Positions 31,322-41,153 of a stretch of 64,000 bases of DNA are shown one piece after another. Where the stretch lies: the NCBI GenBank assembly GCA_011390275.1, contig JAABST010000009.1, forward strand, positions 1-64,000, given 5' to 3'. Below the pieces are notes generated by a model. It ran no database searches and was not told the DNA's origin. It saw only the letters and a program-made list of their open reading frames with translations. The stretch is from Geitlerinema sp. S16 (GTDB lineage Bacteria > Cyanobacteriota > Cyanobacteriia > Cyanobacteriales > Geitlerinemataceae). The translations under genes and the position numbers were made by a program. The stretch's first letter is position 1. Each line of letters begins with the position of its first letter.

Positions 31322-32881
31322 ATGGCGAAAAAAGGCTTTCCACCGATCGTCTATATCCTTTTCCTGATTGCCGTGGCCGCTGCGACGAGCTGGCTGTTTA
31401 AATCAGGACGTTTGACGCCTCCGCCGATCGCGGGTCTGAATGCATTACGGGGTGAGGGAGGCGATACGGACGATTTAGTGCTGTTGGGCGACACGTTTAG
31501 CGGCTATAGCACCTTTCGCGATGGCGATTTTCAGGCACTGCTCGCGGAGTCGGGATTGCGCTTGGTGTATGAGGATGTGTTCGATCAGGGGGAGCGGGCG
31601 GCGCAGCTCGATCGCGGGGATGCGGATCTGCTCGTGACGACGATCGATCGCTTCCTGCAACATCAACCCCAAGGTCAGATTATTGCTTTGATTGACCGGA
31701 CGATCGGCGCCGATGCCGTTGTGCTCAATACGCCCAAATATCCCCAGCTCAAATCACTCAACGATCTCAAAACTCTATCCGCCTCTGGTATAACACCGAC
31801 GATTACCTACGCTGAAGACACACCCAGCGAGTATCTTGCCCGTGTGTTGAATGTTCAGTTTGAAGGATTTGATCTGGGTCGTTTTCAGGTTATGGGCGTG
31901 GCCGAAGCCTCCGAAGCCTGGGCGTTGCTCCAAGATCCGAGTCAGGCGATCGCCGTGGCGGTTCTCTGGGAGCCGTTCGTGACCCAAGCCAAACGTCAGG
32001 GATATACGGTGGTTTTATCGAGCAACGATACGCCGAATACAATCATTGACGTTCTCGTGGCCTCGGATCGCACGATCGCCGAAAATCCGGAGGCGATCGC
32101 CCGACTCTTGACGGCCTACTACCGACACATTGACAGCAACACCCAAAATAACGCCCGCCTAAAAGCACAAATCCAAGCTGACGGGAACCTGTCCACCGAG
32201 GACGCGGAACTGGTACTGAAAGGGATTGATTTTTTTACCTCGATCGAAGCTGACCAGTGGATGCAGGACGGAACCCTCGCGCAGCGTCTTCAGGCAACCG
32301 GTGCAATCCTGACCCTCGCGGGTGAAATGAATGCCCCACCCTCTGAGCCAAACACGCTCTATTCTCCGCAGTTTATCCGTGAAGCGGTCACCAATACCGA
32401 AACGCTCATTGGTCTCATTGAAGCGGATAACCCCAAGCTCGCCGCCGCCTTAAAAGGACAGCCGATCGCCGCCGAGACTGCGCCGGTAAATCCTGAAGCC
32501 GTGCGCCAAGAGGTACAAACGGCCACCCCGATCGGCAACCTCAATGTACGTGGTGAGGTGAAATTCACCACCGGTTCCGCTCAGCTTACGCCGGACAGCC
32601 TTCAAACCCTCGATCAGCTCGCCACAGAAATCAGCGAATTTAACACAGACACCGTCGCCGTCCGAGTGATTGGCCACACATCTCAAACCGGCTCCGCGCA
32701 GCTCAATCAAACTCTGAGCCAGCAACGAGCCCAAGCCGTCGTGACGTATTTACAATCGCGTGGCATCAGTCGCAAAATCATCGCAGAAGGCAAAGGCTAC
32801 AGCGAAACGTTACCGAACATTGCGCCGACCGACGCACGCAATCAACGCACTGAAATTCGTCTAGTTCGGCTTGATTCTTAA
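31322..32881 (+). CDS. Membrane-anchored ABC-type substrate-binding domain fused to a C-terminal OmpA peptidoglycan-binding domain
   Basis: N-terminal TM (VYILFLIAVAAATSWLF); SBP-like middle; C-term FTTGSAQLTPDSLQTLDQLATEI...QRAQAVVTYLQSRGISRKIIAEGKGYSE...NQRTEIRLV. Confidence 0.85.
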   Translation: MAKKGFPPIVYILFLIAVAAATSWLFKSGRLTPPPIAGLNALRGEGGDTDDLVLLGDTFSGYSTFRDGDFQALLAESGLRLVYEDVFDQGERAAQLDRGDADLLVTTIDRFLQHQPQGQIIALIDRTIGADAVVLNTPKYPQLKSLNDLKTLSASGITPTITYAEDTPSEYLARVLNVQFEGFDLGRFQVMGVAEASEAWALLQDPSQAIAVAVLWEPFVTQAKRQGYTVVLSSNDTPNTIIDVLVASDRTIAENPEAIARLLTAYYRHIDSNTQNNARLKAQIQADGNLSTEDAELVLKGIDFFTSIEADQWMQDGTLAQRLQATGAILTLAGEMNAPPSEPNTLYSPQFIREAVTNTETLIGLIEADNPKLAAALKGQPIAAETAPVNPEAVRQEVQTATPIGNLNVRGEVKFTTGSAQLTPDSLQTLDQLATEISEFNTDTVAVRVIGHTSQTGSAQLNQTLSQQRAQAVVTYLQSRGISRKIIAEGKGYSETLPNIAPTDARNQRTEIRLVRLDS

Positions 32882-32953
32882 CGGGCTAAAACACCACTAT
32901 TTCGCAGTGCAAGACCCTGTGGTTTGCTAATTTGCGTAATTTGCGTCGTTTTC

Positions 32954-33721
32954 CTAGGACGACGAAACCGCGATGGGCAGATGTTCAGTCACGTAGTCTT
33001 CAGGGATAAACGCTTGAACTGGCGGAACGTTAAAGCGATAGCCCACATTCCGAACGGTTTGAATAAAGGCGGGCTGGCGCGGGTCTAATTCGATTTTTTT
33101 GCGGAGCGACAGCACATGGGTGTCGATCGTTCGAGGATTGTCGATCGCGTCCGGCCATGCTCGTTTTAATAGCTCCGATCGGGTTAGCGGCACGCTTTCC
33201 GATTGAGCCAAAACGTAAAGTAAACTAAATTCCTGAGGTGTTAGTTCAATGAGCTGATCTTGAACCTTGACTCGGCGCTGAACGAGATCAATTTCAAGCG
33301 GGCCGTAAGTCAATTGCGACGTTGGCGCCGGATGTTTCTGACGCCGTAAAACAGCTTCAACTCTTGCGAGTAGCTCCTGCATTCCAAACGGTTTGCGAAT
33401 GTAGTCATCGGCTCCCGCTTGAAGTCCGGCAACAATATCACTTTCCGTACAGCGAGCTGACACGATCATGATCGCGCAATCGTATTGCTTCAGCCACTTA
33501 CAAAAGTCGAGACCGTTACCGTCCGGTAAATCAACATCAAGCATAATCAGCGAGGGCTTTCGCTGCATACACAACTCACGGGCATGGCGCAAACTCGGGG
33601 ACTGACAAACGCTATAACCCGTTTGCTGCAAGTGCCAGCCGAGGAGTGAGCGAAGTTGAGGATTTGCCTCAACAATTTGAATACAAGATGGATTCACAGT
33701 AGCTTCAGTCCTGTTTGTCAA
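32954..33721 (-). CDS. OmpR/PhoB-family response regulator
   Basis: LIMLDVDLPDGNGLDFCKWL...AGADDYIRKPFGMQELLARVEAVLRR; winged-helix TPQEFSLLYVLAQ...DTHVLSLRKKIE...TVRNVGYRF. Confidence 0.93.
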   Translation of the reverse strand: MTNRTEATVNPSCIQIVEANPQLRSLLGWHLQQTGYSVCQSPSLRHARELCMQRKPSLIMLDVDLPDGNGLDFCKWLKQYDCAIMIVSARCTESDIVAGLQAGADDYIRKPFGMQELLARVEAVLRRQKHPAPTSQLTYGPLEIDLVQRRVKVQDQLIELTPQEFSLLYVLAQSESVPLTRSELLKRAWPDAIDNPRTIDTHVLSLRKKIELDPRQPAFIQTVRNVGYRFNVPPVQAFIPEDYVTEHLPIAVSSS

Positions 33722-34001
33722 GTGGCTTGAGGTAACATTAACAACCTAACTGTCATGAGTCTGTAACGCCTGCTACTCGCTTGCTAAGACTCTCCTTCTC
33801 TTAGCTTTTGTTCATATTGATAATTCCATCCGGTTCGATAACGTTTTTCGGTCAAGATAGCTAAAAAAAAATCAATTTTTCCGGTTCTTTCTGCATCTTG
33901 ATCAGAGATGGTGATACTTCACTTATGGTTCTCTAAAGTCTGTATTGACTCATATACTTAAGTTGAGAGGATGCATAAATGCCGCATACCGCCACATCAC
34001 T

Positions 34002-34694
34002 ATGACTTCAGATATTCCCAATTCACCCAATCGCGATCGCTCCACGCTGATGACGGCGATCGTCTGTGGTGTCCTGATTGCATCTGGCGCGATCGCAGCG
34101 TTTGGGGTGTTGCGTCGGATTGAAGCAGGTGCTGAGATGCGAGCGATAACGCCTGCGATCAAACCGACGATCGAGACGCCGATTTCGCCCGTCCCAGCCG
34201 AGCAAAATTCAACGGCAGAGAACAGTGAAGCGACTGATCGCCAAATAACAATCGTTACCTACTGGTTGCAGGACACCGGAACCAGCTTCGAGCTAATGCC
34301 CCTTGCGGAAACGGTGGACATCGATCCAACGGCAACCGCAGGCGATCGAATCCCAGCGGAGATCGCGATCGAGACGGCGTTGGATCGCCTGTTGTCGTCG
34401 CCCGCGCCTCAGGATGCCGGTCAAGCGATCCCCGCAGGCGTGACGGTGAATCAGATCGATCGGCAAGCGGATGGAATTTATCTCGATCTATCGTCGGAAT
34501 TTACATCGGGGGGAGGTAGCGCCTCGATGCAAGGGAGACTGGCGCAGGTGGTCTACACCGTGACGGAGGGTGAGGAAGAGATGCCAATCTGGTTGTCGAT
34601 CGAGGGCGAGCCGCTGACGCTGCTCGGCGGTGAGGGGCTACTGGTTCCATATCCGATCACGCGCGAAACGTTTGAGGCCAACTTTTCGCTGTAA
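34002..34694 (+). CDS. GerMN-domain protein with N-terminal TM anchor
   Basis: TIVTYWLQDTGTSFELMPLAETV...AIETALDRLLSS...VNQIDRQADGIYLDLSSEFTSGGGSASMQGRLAQVVYTVT. Confidence 0.8.
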   Translation: MTSDIPNSPNRDRSTLMTAIVCGVLIASGAIAAFGVLRRIEAGAEMRAITPAIKPTIETPISPVPAEQNSTAENSEATDRQITIVTYWLQDTGTSFELMPLAETVDIDPTATAGDRIPAEIAIETALDRLLSSPAPQDAGQAIPAGVTVNQIDRQADGIYLDLSSEFTSGGGSASMQGRLAQVVYTVTEGEEEMPIWLSIEGEPLTLLGGEGLLVPYPITRETFEANFSL

Positions 34695-34696
34695 CG

Positions 34697-35416
34697 CTAA
34701 AAGACGCCTGCACTGGGCATCACGGTAATTTCTTCGACGACGGCGGAATCGGGCAGCGAGAGGACATTAACGATCGTCTCGGCGATCGTTTCTGGGGTGA
34801 GCATAGCCGCGCGATCGAAGTCGGCATTGACCGTATCGGTATCCCAAATCGAGGTGTTGACCGAACCGGGACACACTGCCGTCACGCGAATTCCGTTGGC
34901 GCGTTCCTCGGCGGCAATCCCGCGCGTCAATGCCATCAGCGCAAATTTGCTGGTGCAGTATCCCACCCAGCAGGGAAACACTTGCTGACCGGCAACGGAG
35001 ACGATATTGACGATCGCGCCGCCCCGTTGACGCATCGCGGGTAACACCGCCTGGACGCACTGAAAAACACTGGTAACGTTCAGGTTCATCAGGGTTTGCC
35101 AATCGTCGAGTGGCATGGTGTCGAGGTTACCGGTGTAGGCCATTCCGGCATTGTTGATCAGGATGTCGATCGAGTGGCGTTCAGCGATCGCGGCGATTTT
35201 TTCGCGTACGGTCGTGACATTGGCTAAATCGATCGAATAGATTTCCGCGTTAACGCCGCAGGTTTTGACATCTTCGGCGACCGTTGCCAGTTTTTCCAGC
35301 GATCGACTGACGAGAATCAGATTCACTCCAAGTTTCGCGAGGGCGATCGCGGTGGCGCGACCAATGCCGCTGCTCGCTCCGGTAATCAGGGCGCATTTGC
35401 CGTGTAGGTCTGTCAT
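34697..35416 (-). CDS. SDR-family oxidoreductase
   Basis: CALITGASSGIGRATAIALAKLG, NNAG, YCTSKFALMALTRG. Confidence 0.94.
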   Translation of the reverse strand: MTDLHGKCALITGASSGIGRATAIALAKLGVNLILVSRSLEKLATVAEDVKTCGVNAEIYSIDLANVTTVREKIAAIAERHSIDILINNAGMAYTGNLDTMPLDDWQTLMNLNVTSVFQCVQAVLPAMRQRGGAIVNIVSVAGQQVFPCWVGYCTSKFALMALTRGIAAEERANGIRVTAVCPGSVNTSIWDTDTVNADFDRAAMLTPETIAETIVNVLSLPDSAVVEEITVMPSAGVF

Positions 35417-35522
35417 GGTGTTTTAAAAAAGAAGCGAGTTTCAGGTACAGCCAAGTAAGTCAAGCAGGACTTACGTAAGATGGGTTACTTCTGGGATGGG
35501 CGATGATTTCCGGGCAATACTC

Positions 35523-37346
35523 TTAATCAATCTCGAACGATTGGGGAAGGCGGGTATAGGCTCCGATCGGATCGTTAAAGCTGGCCAAATCGCTGAGTTC
35601 GGTTTGCAGGCGTTGCCATTCCCGCTCGATCGCGGAGGCGTTAGCACTGGCGTTTGAGTCTGAATGGCGATTGCCACCGAGGCGAATGCCTTCAAGACGT
35701 TCAATGATTTTTTCTTCGAGGGTTTTGGTGCGGGGGTATTCTTCCACGTACCAGGTTTCGAGCTGGGCGCGTTCGGCGGCACTGGCGATCGCCATTTCGA
35801 GACCCCCCAGGCGATCGACCAAACCATTATCGAGTGCTGCGGTTCCCGACCAAACGCGACCGCGTGCGATCTCGCGCACTTTCGCTTCGGGCAGGTCGCG
35901 ACCCTTGGCCACTTCGCTGACAAATTGGCTGTAGATGCGATCGATAAATTTCTGGATTAACGCCAGTTCAGCGGCGTTTTTCGGACGTGAGACTGTATCG
36001 AGGTTGGCAAACGGTGCGGTCTGTACGCCATCCCAGGCGGCGTCGTTATTGGTGGCTAGTTGTTCGAGGTTGAACAGTAGACCGAAAACACCGATCGAGC
36101 CGGTGATCGTATTCGGTTCGGCGACAATTTCATCCGCCACCATCGAAATCCAGTAACCACCGGAAGCCGCGACGTTACCCATCGAGACCACGATCGGCTT
36201 GGTTTCAGAGATGAGCGCCACTTCTCGCTTAATCACCTCCGAGGCTGCCGCACTGCCACCGGGGCTATTCACCCGCAGCACCACCGCTTTCACATCGTCA
36301 TCGAAGCGCAAATCTCGCAATTCTTTCGCTAGCCGATCGCCGCCAATTTGATCGCCATCACCCTCACCGCTAACAATTGCCCCTTGGGCATACACCACCG
36401 CGATTTCATCCGCATCACGATCGCTTTCATGGAGCTGAATCGCTTTGGCGTAGGCTTTCGGGCTAATATCGCGGAACGGCTCATCCAGTTCGGTAATTTC
36501 AGTCAGTTCCTTCAGCCGTGCTTCAATTTCGTCGGTATAGGCGACGCGATCGACGATTTTTTGGCTGACGGCTTCCTCGGCCATGAGCATCCCCGTGTTA
36601 TCAGCGATCGCCTGAATTGCGGTCGCGTCGATTTGACGATCTGCTGCGATCGTCTCCACAAAGGTTCCCCATAAATCATTCAGTAACGCGGTGGTTTGCT
36701 CGCGGTTCTCGGGGCTGAAGTTTTTACGAGTTAAAGGCTCCGCAGCCGATTTATAGTCACCGACACGAACGACCTGAACTCCGACGCCATACTTTTCCAA
36801 CGTACCGCCCAGGAAAAGCGACTCTGAACGTAGGCCGTTGAGTTCGACGCTGCCAAGGGGATCGATCGCCAATTCCGTGGCTGCTGTGCCGAGGACGAGG
36901 GCGCGTTCCGACCAGTCGCGGTTGTAGGCGATGATCGGCTTGCCAGAGGCGCGAAACGTGTCGATCGCGCGTCGCACTTCCAAAGCGTTGGCTAATCCGG
37001 TCGCAAAACCGCCGTTTGTCCCGTCTAGGTAGAGGCCGACGATATTGGGATCTTCGGCGGCTTGTTCGATCGCGCCGGTGACCATGCGTAGGCTAATGCT
37101 GCTGGTGTCGCGATCAGCAAACAGTTGCTGTAGCGCTTCGCCGGGATTCACGTCGGCTTGGGCATCCTGGATCGGGATTGACAGGTCGATCGTTAACACC
37201 GTGTTGTTTTCGACTTCGGGGCGGACATCCTTGGAAGCGGAGGCGATCGACAGGATGAACACCGCTGTGAGTGAGACGATTCCCAGTCCTGAGAACAGGA
37301 CAAGAGCCGTGAAAGAGGCCAGTACAGATTTAAAAAAGCTACGCAT
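35523..37346 (-). CDS. sppA: Signal peptide peptidase SppA (67 kDa type)
   Basis: VKAVVLRVNSPGGSAAASEVIKREVALISETKPIVVSMGNVAASGGYWISM; start chosen at MRSFFKSVLASF (37346). Confidence 0.95.
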   Translation of the reverse strand: MRSFFKSVLASFTALVLFSGLGIVSLTAVFILSIASASKDVRPEVENNTVLTIDLSIPIQDAQADVNPGEALQQLFADRDTSSISLRMVTGAIEQAAEDPNIVGLYLDGTNGGFATGLANALEVRRAIDTFRASGKPIIAYNRDWSERALVLGTAATELAIDPLGSVELNGLRSESLFLGGTLEKYGVGVQVVRVGDYKSAAEPLTRKNFSPENREQTTALLNDLWGTFVETIAADRQIDATAIQAIADNTGMLMAEEAVSQKIVDRVAYTDEIEARLKELTEITELDEPFRDISPKAYAKAIQLHESDRDADEIAVVYAQGAIVSGEGDGDQIGGDRLAKELRDLRFDDDVKAVVLRVNSPGGSAAASEVIKREVALISETKPIVVSMGNVAASGGYWISMVADEIVAEPNTITGSIGVFGLLFNLEQLATNNDAAWDGVQTAPFANLDTVSRPKNAAELALIQKFIDRIYSQFVSEVAKGRDLPEAKVREIARGRVWSGTAALDNGLVDRLGGLEMAIASAAERAQLETWYVEEYPRTKTLEEKIIERLEGIRLGGNRHSDSNASANASAIEREWQRLQTELSDLASFNDPIGAYTRLPQSFEID

Positions 37347-37496
37347 GAAGGAGAGACAAAGGGCAGCGCGAACGACCCTCATTCTAACGAGCATTCCGAC
37401 GAGTTCGCGGGTCTTGGGGTTTTTCTCTGGTTCCTAGGCTCTGTGTCGAAACCATAGAAGCGACGAATGATGCGTTGGATGCTTTTGTTTCGCCCA

Positions 37497-39659
37497 TCAC
37501 GATTCAGCCTTTACTGTCAAACGACACCGCGCGATCGTCTCCAAGCCCACCAGGTACACCGCCAGTGCCTGCCAGCCCACCGCCGTGGGTTCCCGCGACG
37601 TTCCCACCCCAGCCAGTACATCCGTCTGCAAAACAGTCCATAACTGCCGGAAGCTCTGCCCAAGACGGTTTGACTCGTCATCGCCTGACACGGCTGAGAT
37701 CTCCGGTGTCAGGCCCACGGAGTCCGCACGGTTTGCCATCTCCGCTAATCCGATCGCGATCGGCGCGATCGATCCCTGAGATAACACCGATCGCCACGGT
37801 CGCAACTGGTCAAGACTCACCGACTCGATCGCGATCGTCTCGTCCTGAGCTGCGAGCCACGCTACCACCCCTGAATCTTGTCCCTTTTTCGCCGCCTTTT
37901 CCAGCGCGTGCAGCAAGACCGCACCCCGGCGACCGAGCCGATCGACCCATAGCGGAAAAATGGATCGCCACAGCGGATCGCCAAGATACTGCGCCGCGAT
38001 CGCCTCGATCTCGCGATCGCCCAGCCCTTGATTGTTCGCCTGATCGCCCAAGGCCGTCGCCGCACAGTAGGCTTGCAGCGCCACATGGTCAAAGGAAAAG
38101 ACATCGCGCGATCGCTCGGTCAAAATGCCCTGCTGAACCACGATCGCATCCAAAATCGCATCACCATCCAGATAATCCGGAGCCTGAAGCCGCGTTTGTA
38201 AAAATGACTTGAGCGCCTCGACTAACTCCCGCCGTGCCAAAAATATTTGCTGATTGCGACTCGCCTTCAGGGCAATTTCACTAAAAAACTGCTGTTGTAG
38301 CGTCACACCAAAATCGGGATAAATCGGCGATCGAGGCACACGCTTTAAATCGCTCCAAGTACGGAGATAGAGTTCGATGATTTCTTGATAGAGAAAGGGG
38401 CGATTGTGGAGACGTTCTAGGCTGGCGGGGTCGGTTAGGTTAAACAGGGTCAGGAGCAGGGGCGATCGGCTGAGTTCGGTGAGGTCTGGATCGTGGGTGA
38501 TGGTGTCAGTGATGGTGTCAGCCGTGCGGGTTTGATCGGTGGTGTTCTCCTCTGATTGGATGGCGGTCGGTGATGTTTGGGTCGCTGTCACATCGGTGAT
38601 GACGGGGGCTTCTGGGGAATCGAGATCACGCGGTGAACTTGTCTCAGATTGATTATCGTTCGGACAGGCGATCGGACGGGTGATCGGACGGGCGATCGGA
38701 CGGGCGATCGCCCACTGGTATACAAAATGCTGCACCTGAAGCGGTGTCAGCGGTAATACCACTGCATCAACGAATTGTTTGAGGTTGTATTGATAAACCG
38801 ATGATCGACAGGAACACAAAAACCGATTTTTATTGTGGCGATCGACAAAATCCTGGATCTGACCGATCGCCCCATTGCGCTGCTCGGTGGGCAATTCATC
38901 CAAACCATCGAGCAAAATCAGCAACTTACCGCGATCGAGCGCCAGTTCAACAAACCCATCCGCCTCGGGAAAGCCACAGACTTCAAACTCATGCACCAGT
39001 GCCTCCCGCAGGTTAAACTCCCGGTCTGCAAACCGTTTGAGTTCAATGAACACCGGAATCAAACCGCTCGACAACTCGCTGATCGTGTCCGCGATCGGGC
39101 TACGAACACTCGTCCCACCCTCCGCAACGTTACCGCCGTTATGTTCGCCCATTCCACCCGCCGGACTACCCGCATTACCGCTACCCTTCGCTCCGGCTTT
39201 CCCCCGCAGCGCTTCGAGTCCCACCTGTCGCAACACCGTCGTTTTTCCCGATCCCGGCGTCCCTAGCACCATCACGTAGGGGCGTTGTCGCGCCAACTCC
39301 AGCGCCGACAACACGACGCCACTCGGCTGGGCAAACTGCCCCGTCTGGGCAAACCCCTGCTCACTTTCCTCCACCGAGGCAAACCGCCGCGCTTCCTGTT
39401 CGATCGACACCCGTAGCGGAACCGCGATCGCCTCTAGATCCAGCGGTTGCCGCATCCCGAGCAGCTTGATTTGACCGTGGCGTCGGGTGTAGCGGTTGGC
39501 GTATTCGCCCGATGCGGTGTAGATCGTTTGTTTGGTGGCGCGATCAATCTGCCGACCGAACAGGCCGAGAATTTTACCACCGCTATCGACGAGGGATTGG
39601 AAAAGCGGGACGGCAACCCCGCTTACGGCGGTGAGGGCAACGGCATCAAGGGGAGCCAC
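37497..39659 (-). CDS. NACHT-domain STAND NTPase
   Basis: Walker A VLGTPGSGKTTVLRQVGLEAL; Walker B LLILLDGLDELPTEQRN; ELSRSPLLLTLFNL; FSFDHVALQAYCAATAL. Confidence 0.88.
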   Translation of the reverse strand: MAPLDAVALTAVSGVAVPLFQSLVDSGGKILGLFGRQIDRATKQTIYTASGEYANRYTRRHGQIKLLGMRQPLDLEAIAVPLRVSIEQEARRFASVEESEQGFAQTGQFAQPSGVVLSALELARQRPYVMVLGTPGSGKTTVLRQVGLEALRGKAGAKGSGNAGSPAGGMGEHNGGNVAEGGTSVRSPIADTISELSSGLIPVFIELKRFADREFNLREALVHEFEVCGFPEADGFVELALDRGKLLILLDGLDELPTEQRNGAIGQIQDFVDRHNKNRFLCSCRSSVYQYNLKQFVDAVVLPLTPLQVQHFVYQWAIARPIARPITRPIACPNDNQSETSSPRDLDSPEAPVITDVTATQTSPTAIQSEENTTDQTRTADTITDTITHDPDLTELSRSPLLLTLFNLTDPASLERLHNRPFLYQEIIELYLRTWSDLKRVPRSPIYPDFGVTLQQQFFSEIALKASRNQQIFLARRELVEALKSFLQTRLQAPDYLDGDAILDAIVVQQGILTERSRDVFSFDHVALQAYCAATALGDQANNQGLGDREIEAIAAQYLGDPLWRSIFPLWVDRLGRRGAVLLHALEKAAKKGQDSGVVAWLAAQDETIAIESVSLDQLRPWRSVLSQGSIAPIAIGLAEMANRADSVGLTPEISAVSGDDESNRLGQSFRQLWTVLQTDVLAGVGTSREPTAVGWQALAVYLVGLETIARCRLTVKAES
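38661..38708. repeat. 4 x 12-bp HIP1-related minisatellite inside the NACHT gene (CGGACGGGCGAT)
   Basis: cggacaggcgat / cggacgggtgat / cggacgggcgat / cggacgggcgat; encodes RPIARPITRPIACP. Confidence 0.95.
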
Positions 39660-39752
39660 GATAGGTTCGGGCGATCGAGTGATCGGCGGTTCGTGAATGG
39701 GGGCTGGGTTAAGGGTAGCCTGCGATCGTCGTGGCTATCAAGGTCGCCTCCA

Positions 39753-39785
39753 GCATGAATCACGCATGAATCACGCATGAATCAC
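39753..39785. repeat. 3 x 11-bp perfect tandem repeat (GCATGAATCAC)
   Basis: 39753-39763, 39764-39774, 39775-39785 identical; abuts the 3' end of the sulfotransferase ORF. Confidence 0.95.
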
Positions 39786-40889
39786 TTACACGTCGGGGCG
39801 GTATCCCCATTGTTGGATGTAGGGCTGCCAGTGGTGGTCGATCGTGGCGATCGTTTCGGGGTCGATCGTGTATTGATTTTGGCGATAGTCGCCGATGTCT
39901 GTCAGGTAGCGTTCCAGATGAGGCCGAGCCGCTGCAAAATCGGGCAGGTTGAGCTGAGTGAAGATTGTTTCGAGTGCTGTGAGTGGCTGCGCTTGGAGGT
40001 CTTCAAATGGGAGTTCGATGAATTGATCGGCGGGTAGATCGGCGGTGTCGGTTTTGAGGGCTTGCATTAAGTGGAGATAGCTTTCGAGGATGAGCGGCTC
40101 GATCGGCAAATCATCGTAGGACTGCAAGGCCAGCTCGGGTAACAGGCGCGTGAAGTAGTGGCGTGTCGAGGGGAAAACACGGTAGGGATTGCGGTAAATA
40201 TGGATGAATTTCGCCGTCGGCCAAAGATGACGCAAATGGCGGATATAGCCGGTATACACGGGATTTTTGATCAGTAAGGGTTTGTGTCCCTGCTGGATCG
40301 ATACGGCCTGGAGAAAATGGCGATGGAGCCGTTGCCAGCGATCAAAATCATCGGCCTGGACGCGATCGCCCGTCTGAAATACATCCCGCCGAAAGTGTGC
40401 CTCAAACTGCTGCGGAAAATACATTCCGTGATAGTACGAAGCTGCGCCCATCGTGGCTAGGGGAATCGAATCTTCCTGGGGCGAGGTGGGCGTCACGGCG
40501 ACGTTATCCACAAAGCGATCGTTGGGTAGCGCCTGTTCGAGCAGCGGTTCAAAGGCACGGACGATGCCCAACACATCCCAGGGTAAGCCCGTCGCCAGGG
40601 GCGTGATGTAGCCAAACTGGGGAGATTGTGCGAGTAGATTATGTAAATGGGTCGTTCCCGATCGCCAGTAGCCCACGATGAACACGGGATCGGGCATCGG
40701 TGCGCTGTGGGTTTGGGCGATGGCAAATCCAAGCCGTTCGATCGTCGAAAACGGCCACCGGGCGATCGATACGGCCAGGGCGATCGCCACCTGCGGCCAG
40801 CGGTTGATGGCGATCGGTCCATGGCTCAGTAACAGTTTGAGTAGAGTGTCGGGATTGCTGCCACAGAGGGGATGGAACAGGCTCGCCAT
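39786..40889 (-). CDS. Sulfotransferase family protein
   Basis: PVFIVGYWRSGTTHLHNLLAQSPQFG (5'-PSB loop); AKFIHIYRNPYRVFPSTRHYFTRLL. Confidence 0.9.
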   Translation of the reverse strand: MASLFHPLCGSNPDTLLKLLLSHGPIAINRWPQVAIALAVSIARWPFSTIERLGFAIAQTHSAPMPDPVFIVGYWRSGTTHLHNLLAQSPQFGYITPLATGLPWDVLGIVRAFEPLLEQALPNDRFVDNVAVTPTSPQEDSIPLATMGAASYYHGMYFPQQFEAHFRRDVFQTGDRVQADDFDRWQRLHRHFLQAVSIQQGHKPLLIKNPVYTGYIRHLRHLWPTAKFIHIYRNPYRVFPSTRHYFTRLLPELALQSYDDLPIEPLILESYLHLMQALKTDTADLPADQFIELPFEDLQAQPLTALETIFTQLNLPDFAAARPHLERYLTDIGDYRQNQYTIDPETIATIDHHWQPYIQQWGYRPDV

Positions 40890-40944
40890 AGATAGTCGGG
40901 TTCGGAGTACGGGGACAATTAAACAATTCAGAAGCTGGAGAAGC

Positions 40945-41061
40945 TATAGCAAAAAACGATTTGCTTAGGACGTATCAAAAAAAGCTGAGAGCACTGAGCG
41001 GAGTCGAAGTGCGGTTTTCAACTTAGACGAGAGTGTCCTAATCTAATCGGCTTCTGCTATA
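40945..41061. mobile_element. MITE-like element, 117 bp, 27-bp imperfect TIRs
   Basis: Left TATAGCAAAAAACGATTTGCTTAGGAC vs reverse complement of right TATAGCAGAAGCCGATTAGATTAGGAC: 22/27 identical; no ORF. Confidence 0.75.
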
Positions 41062-41153
41062 TAACCTAATCCGGACAAGAGTTTTATCTTGGGTCGCTCA
41101 TCAGCATGACAAAAAAGCGATCAACTCACACCGTGGGTAGCCTGGAGATTTTT

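Noticed and set aside
35471-35923. 150-aa minus-strand ORF within sppA
   Set aside because: Out-of-frame with clear SppA coding; no family resemblance.
37475-38212. 245-aa Pro/Arg/Ser-rich plus-strand ORF at the end of the NACHT gene
   Set aside because: Low-complexity antisense reading frame of the NACHT gene; not protein-like.
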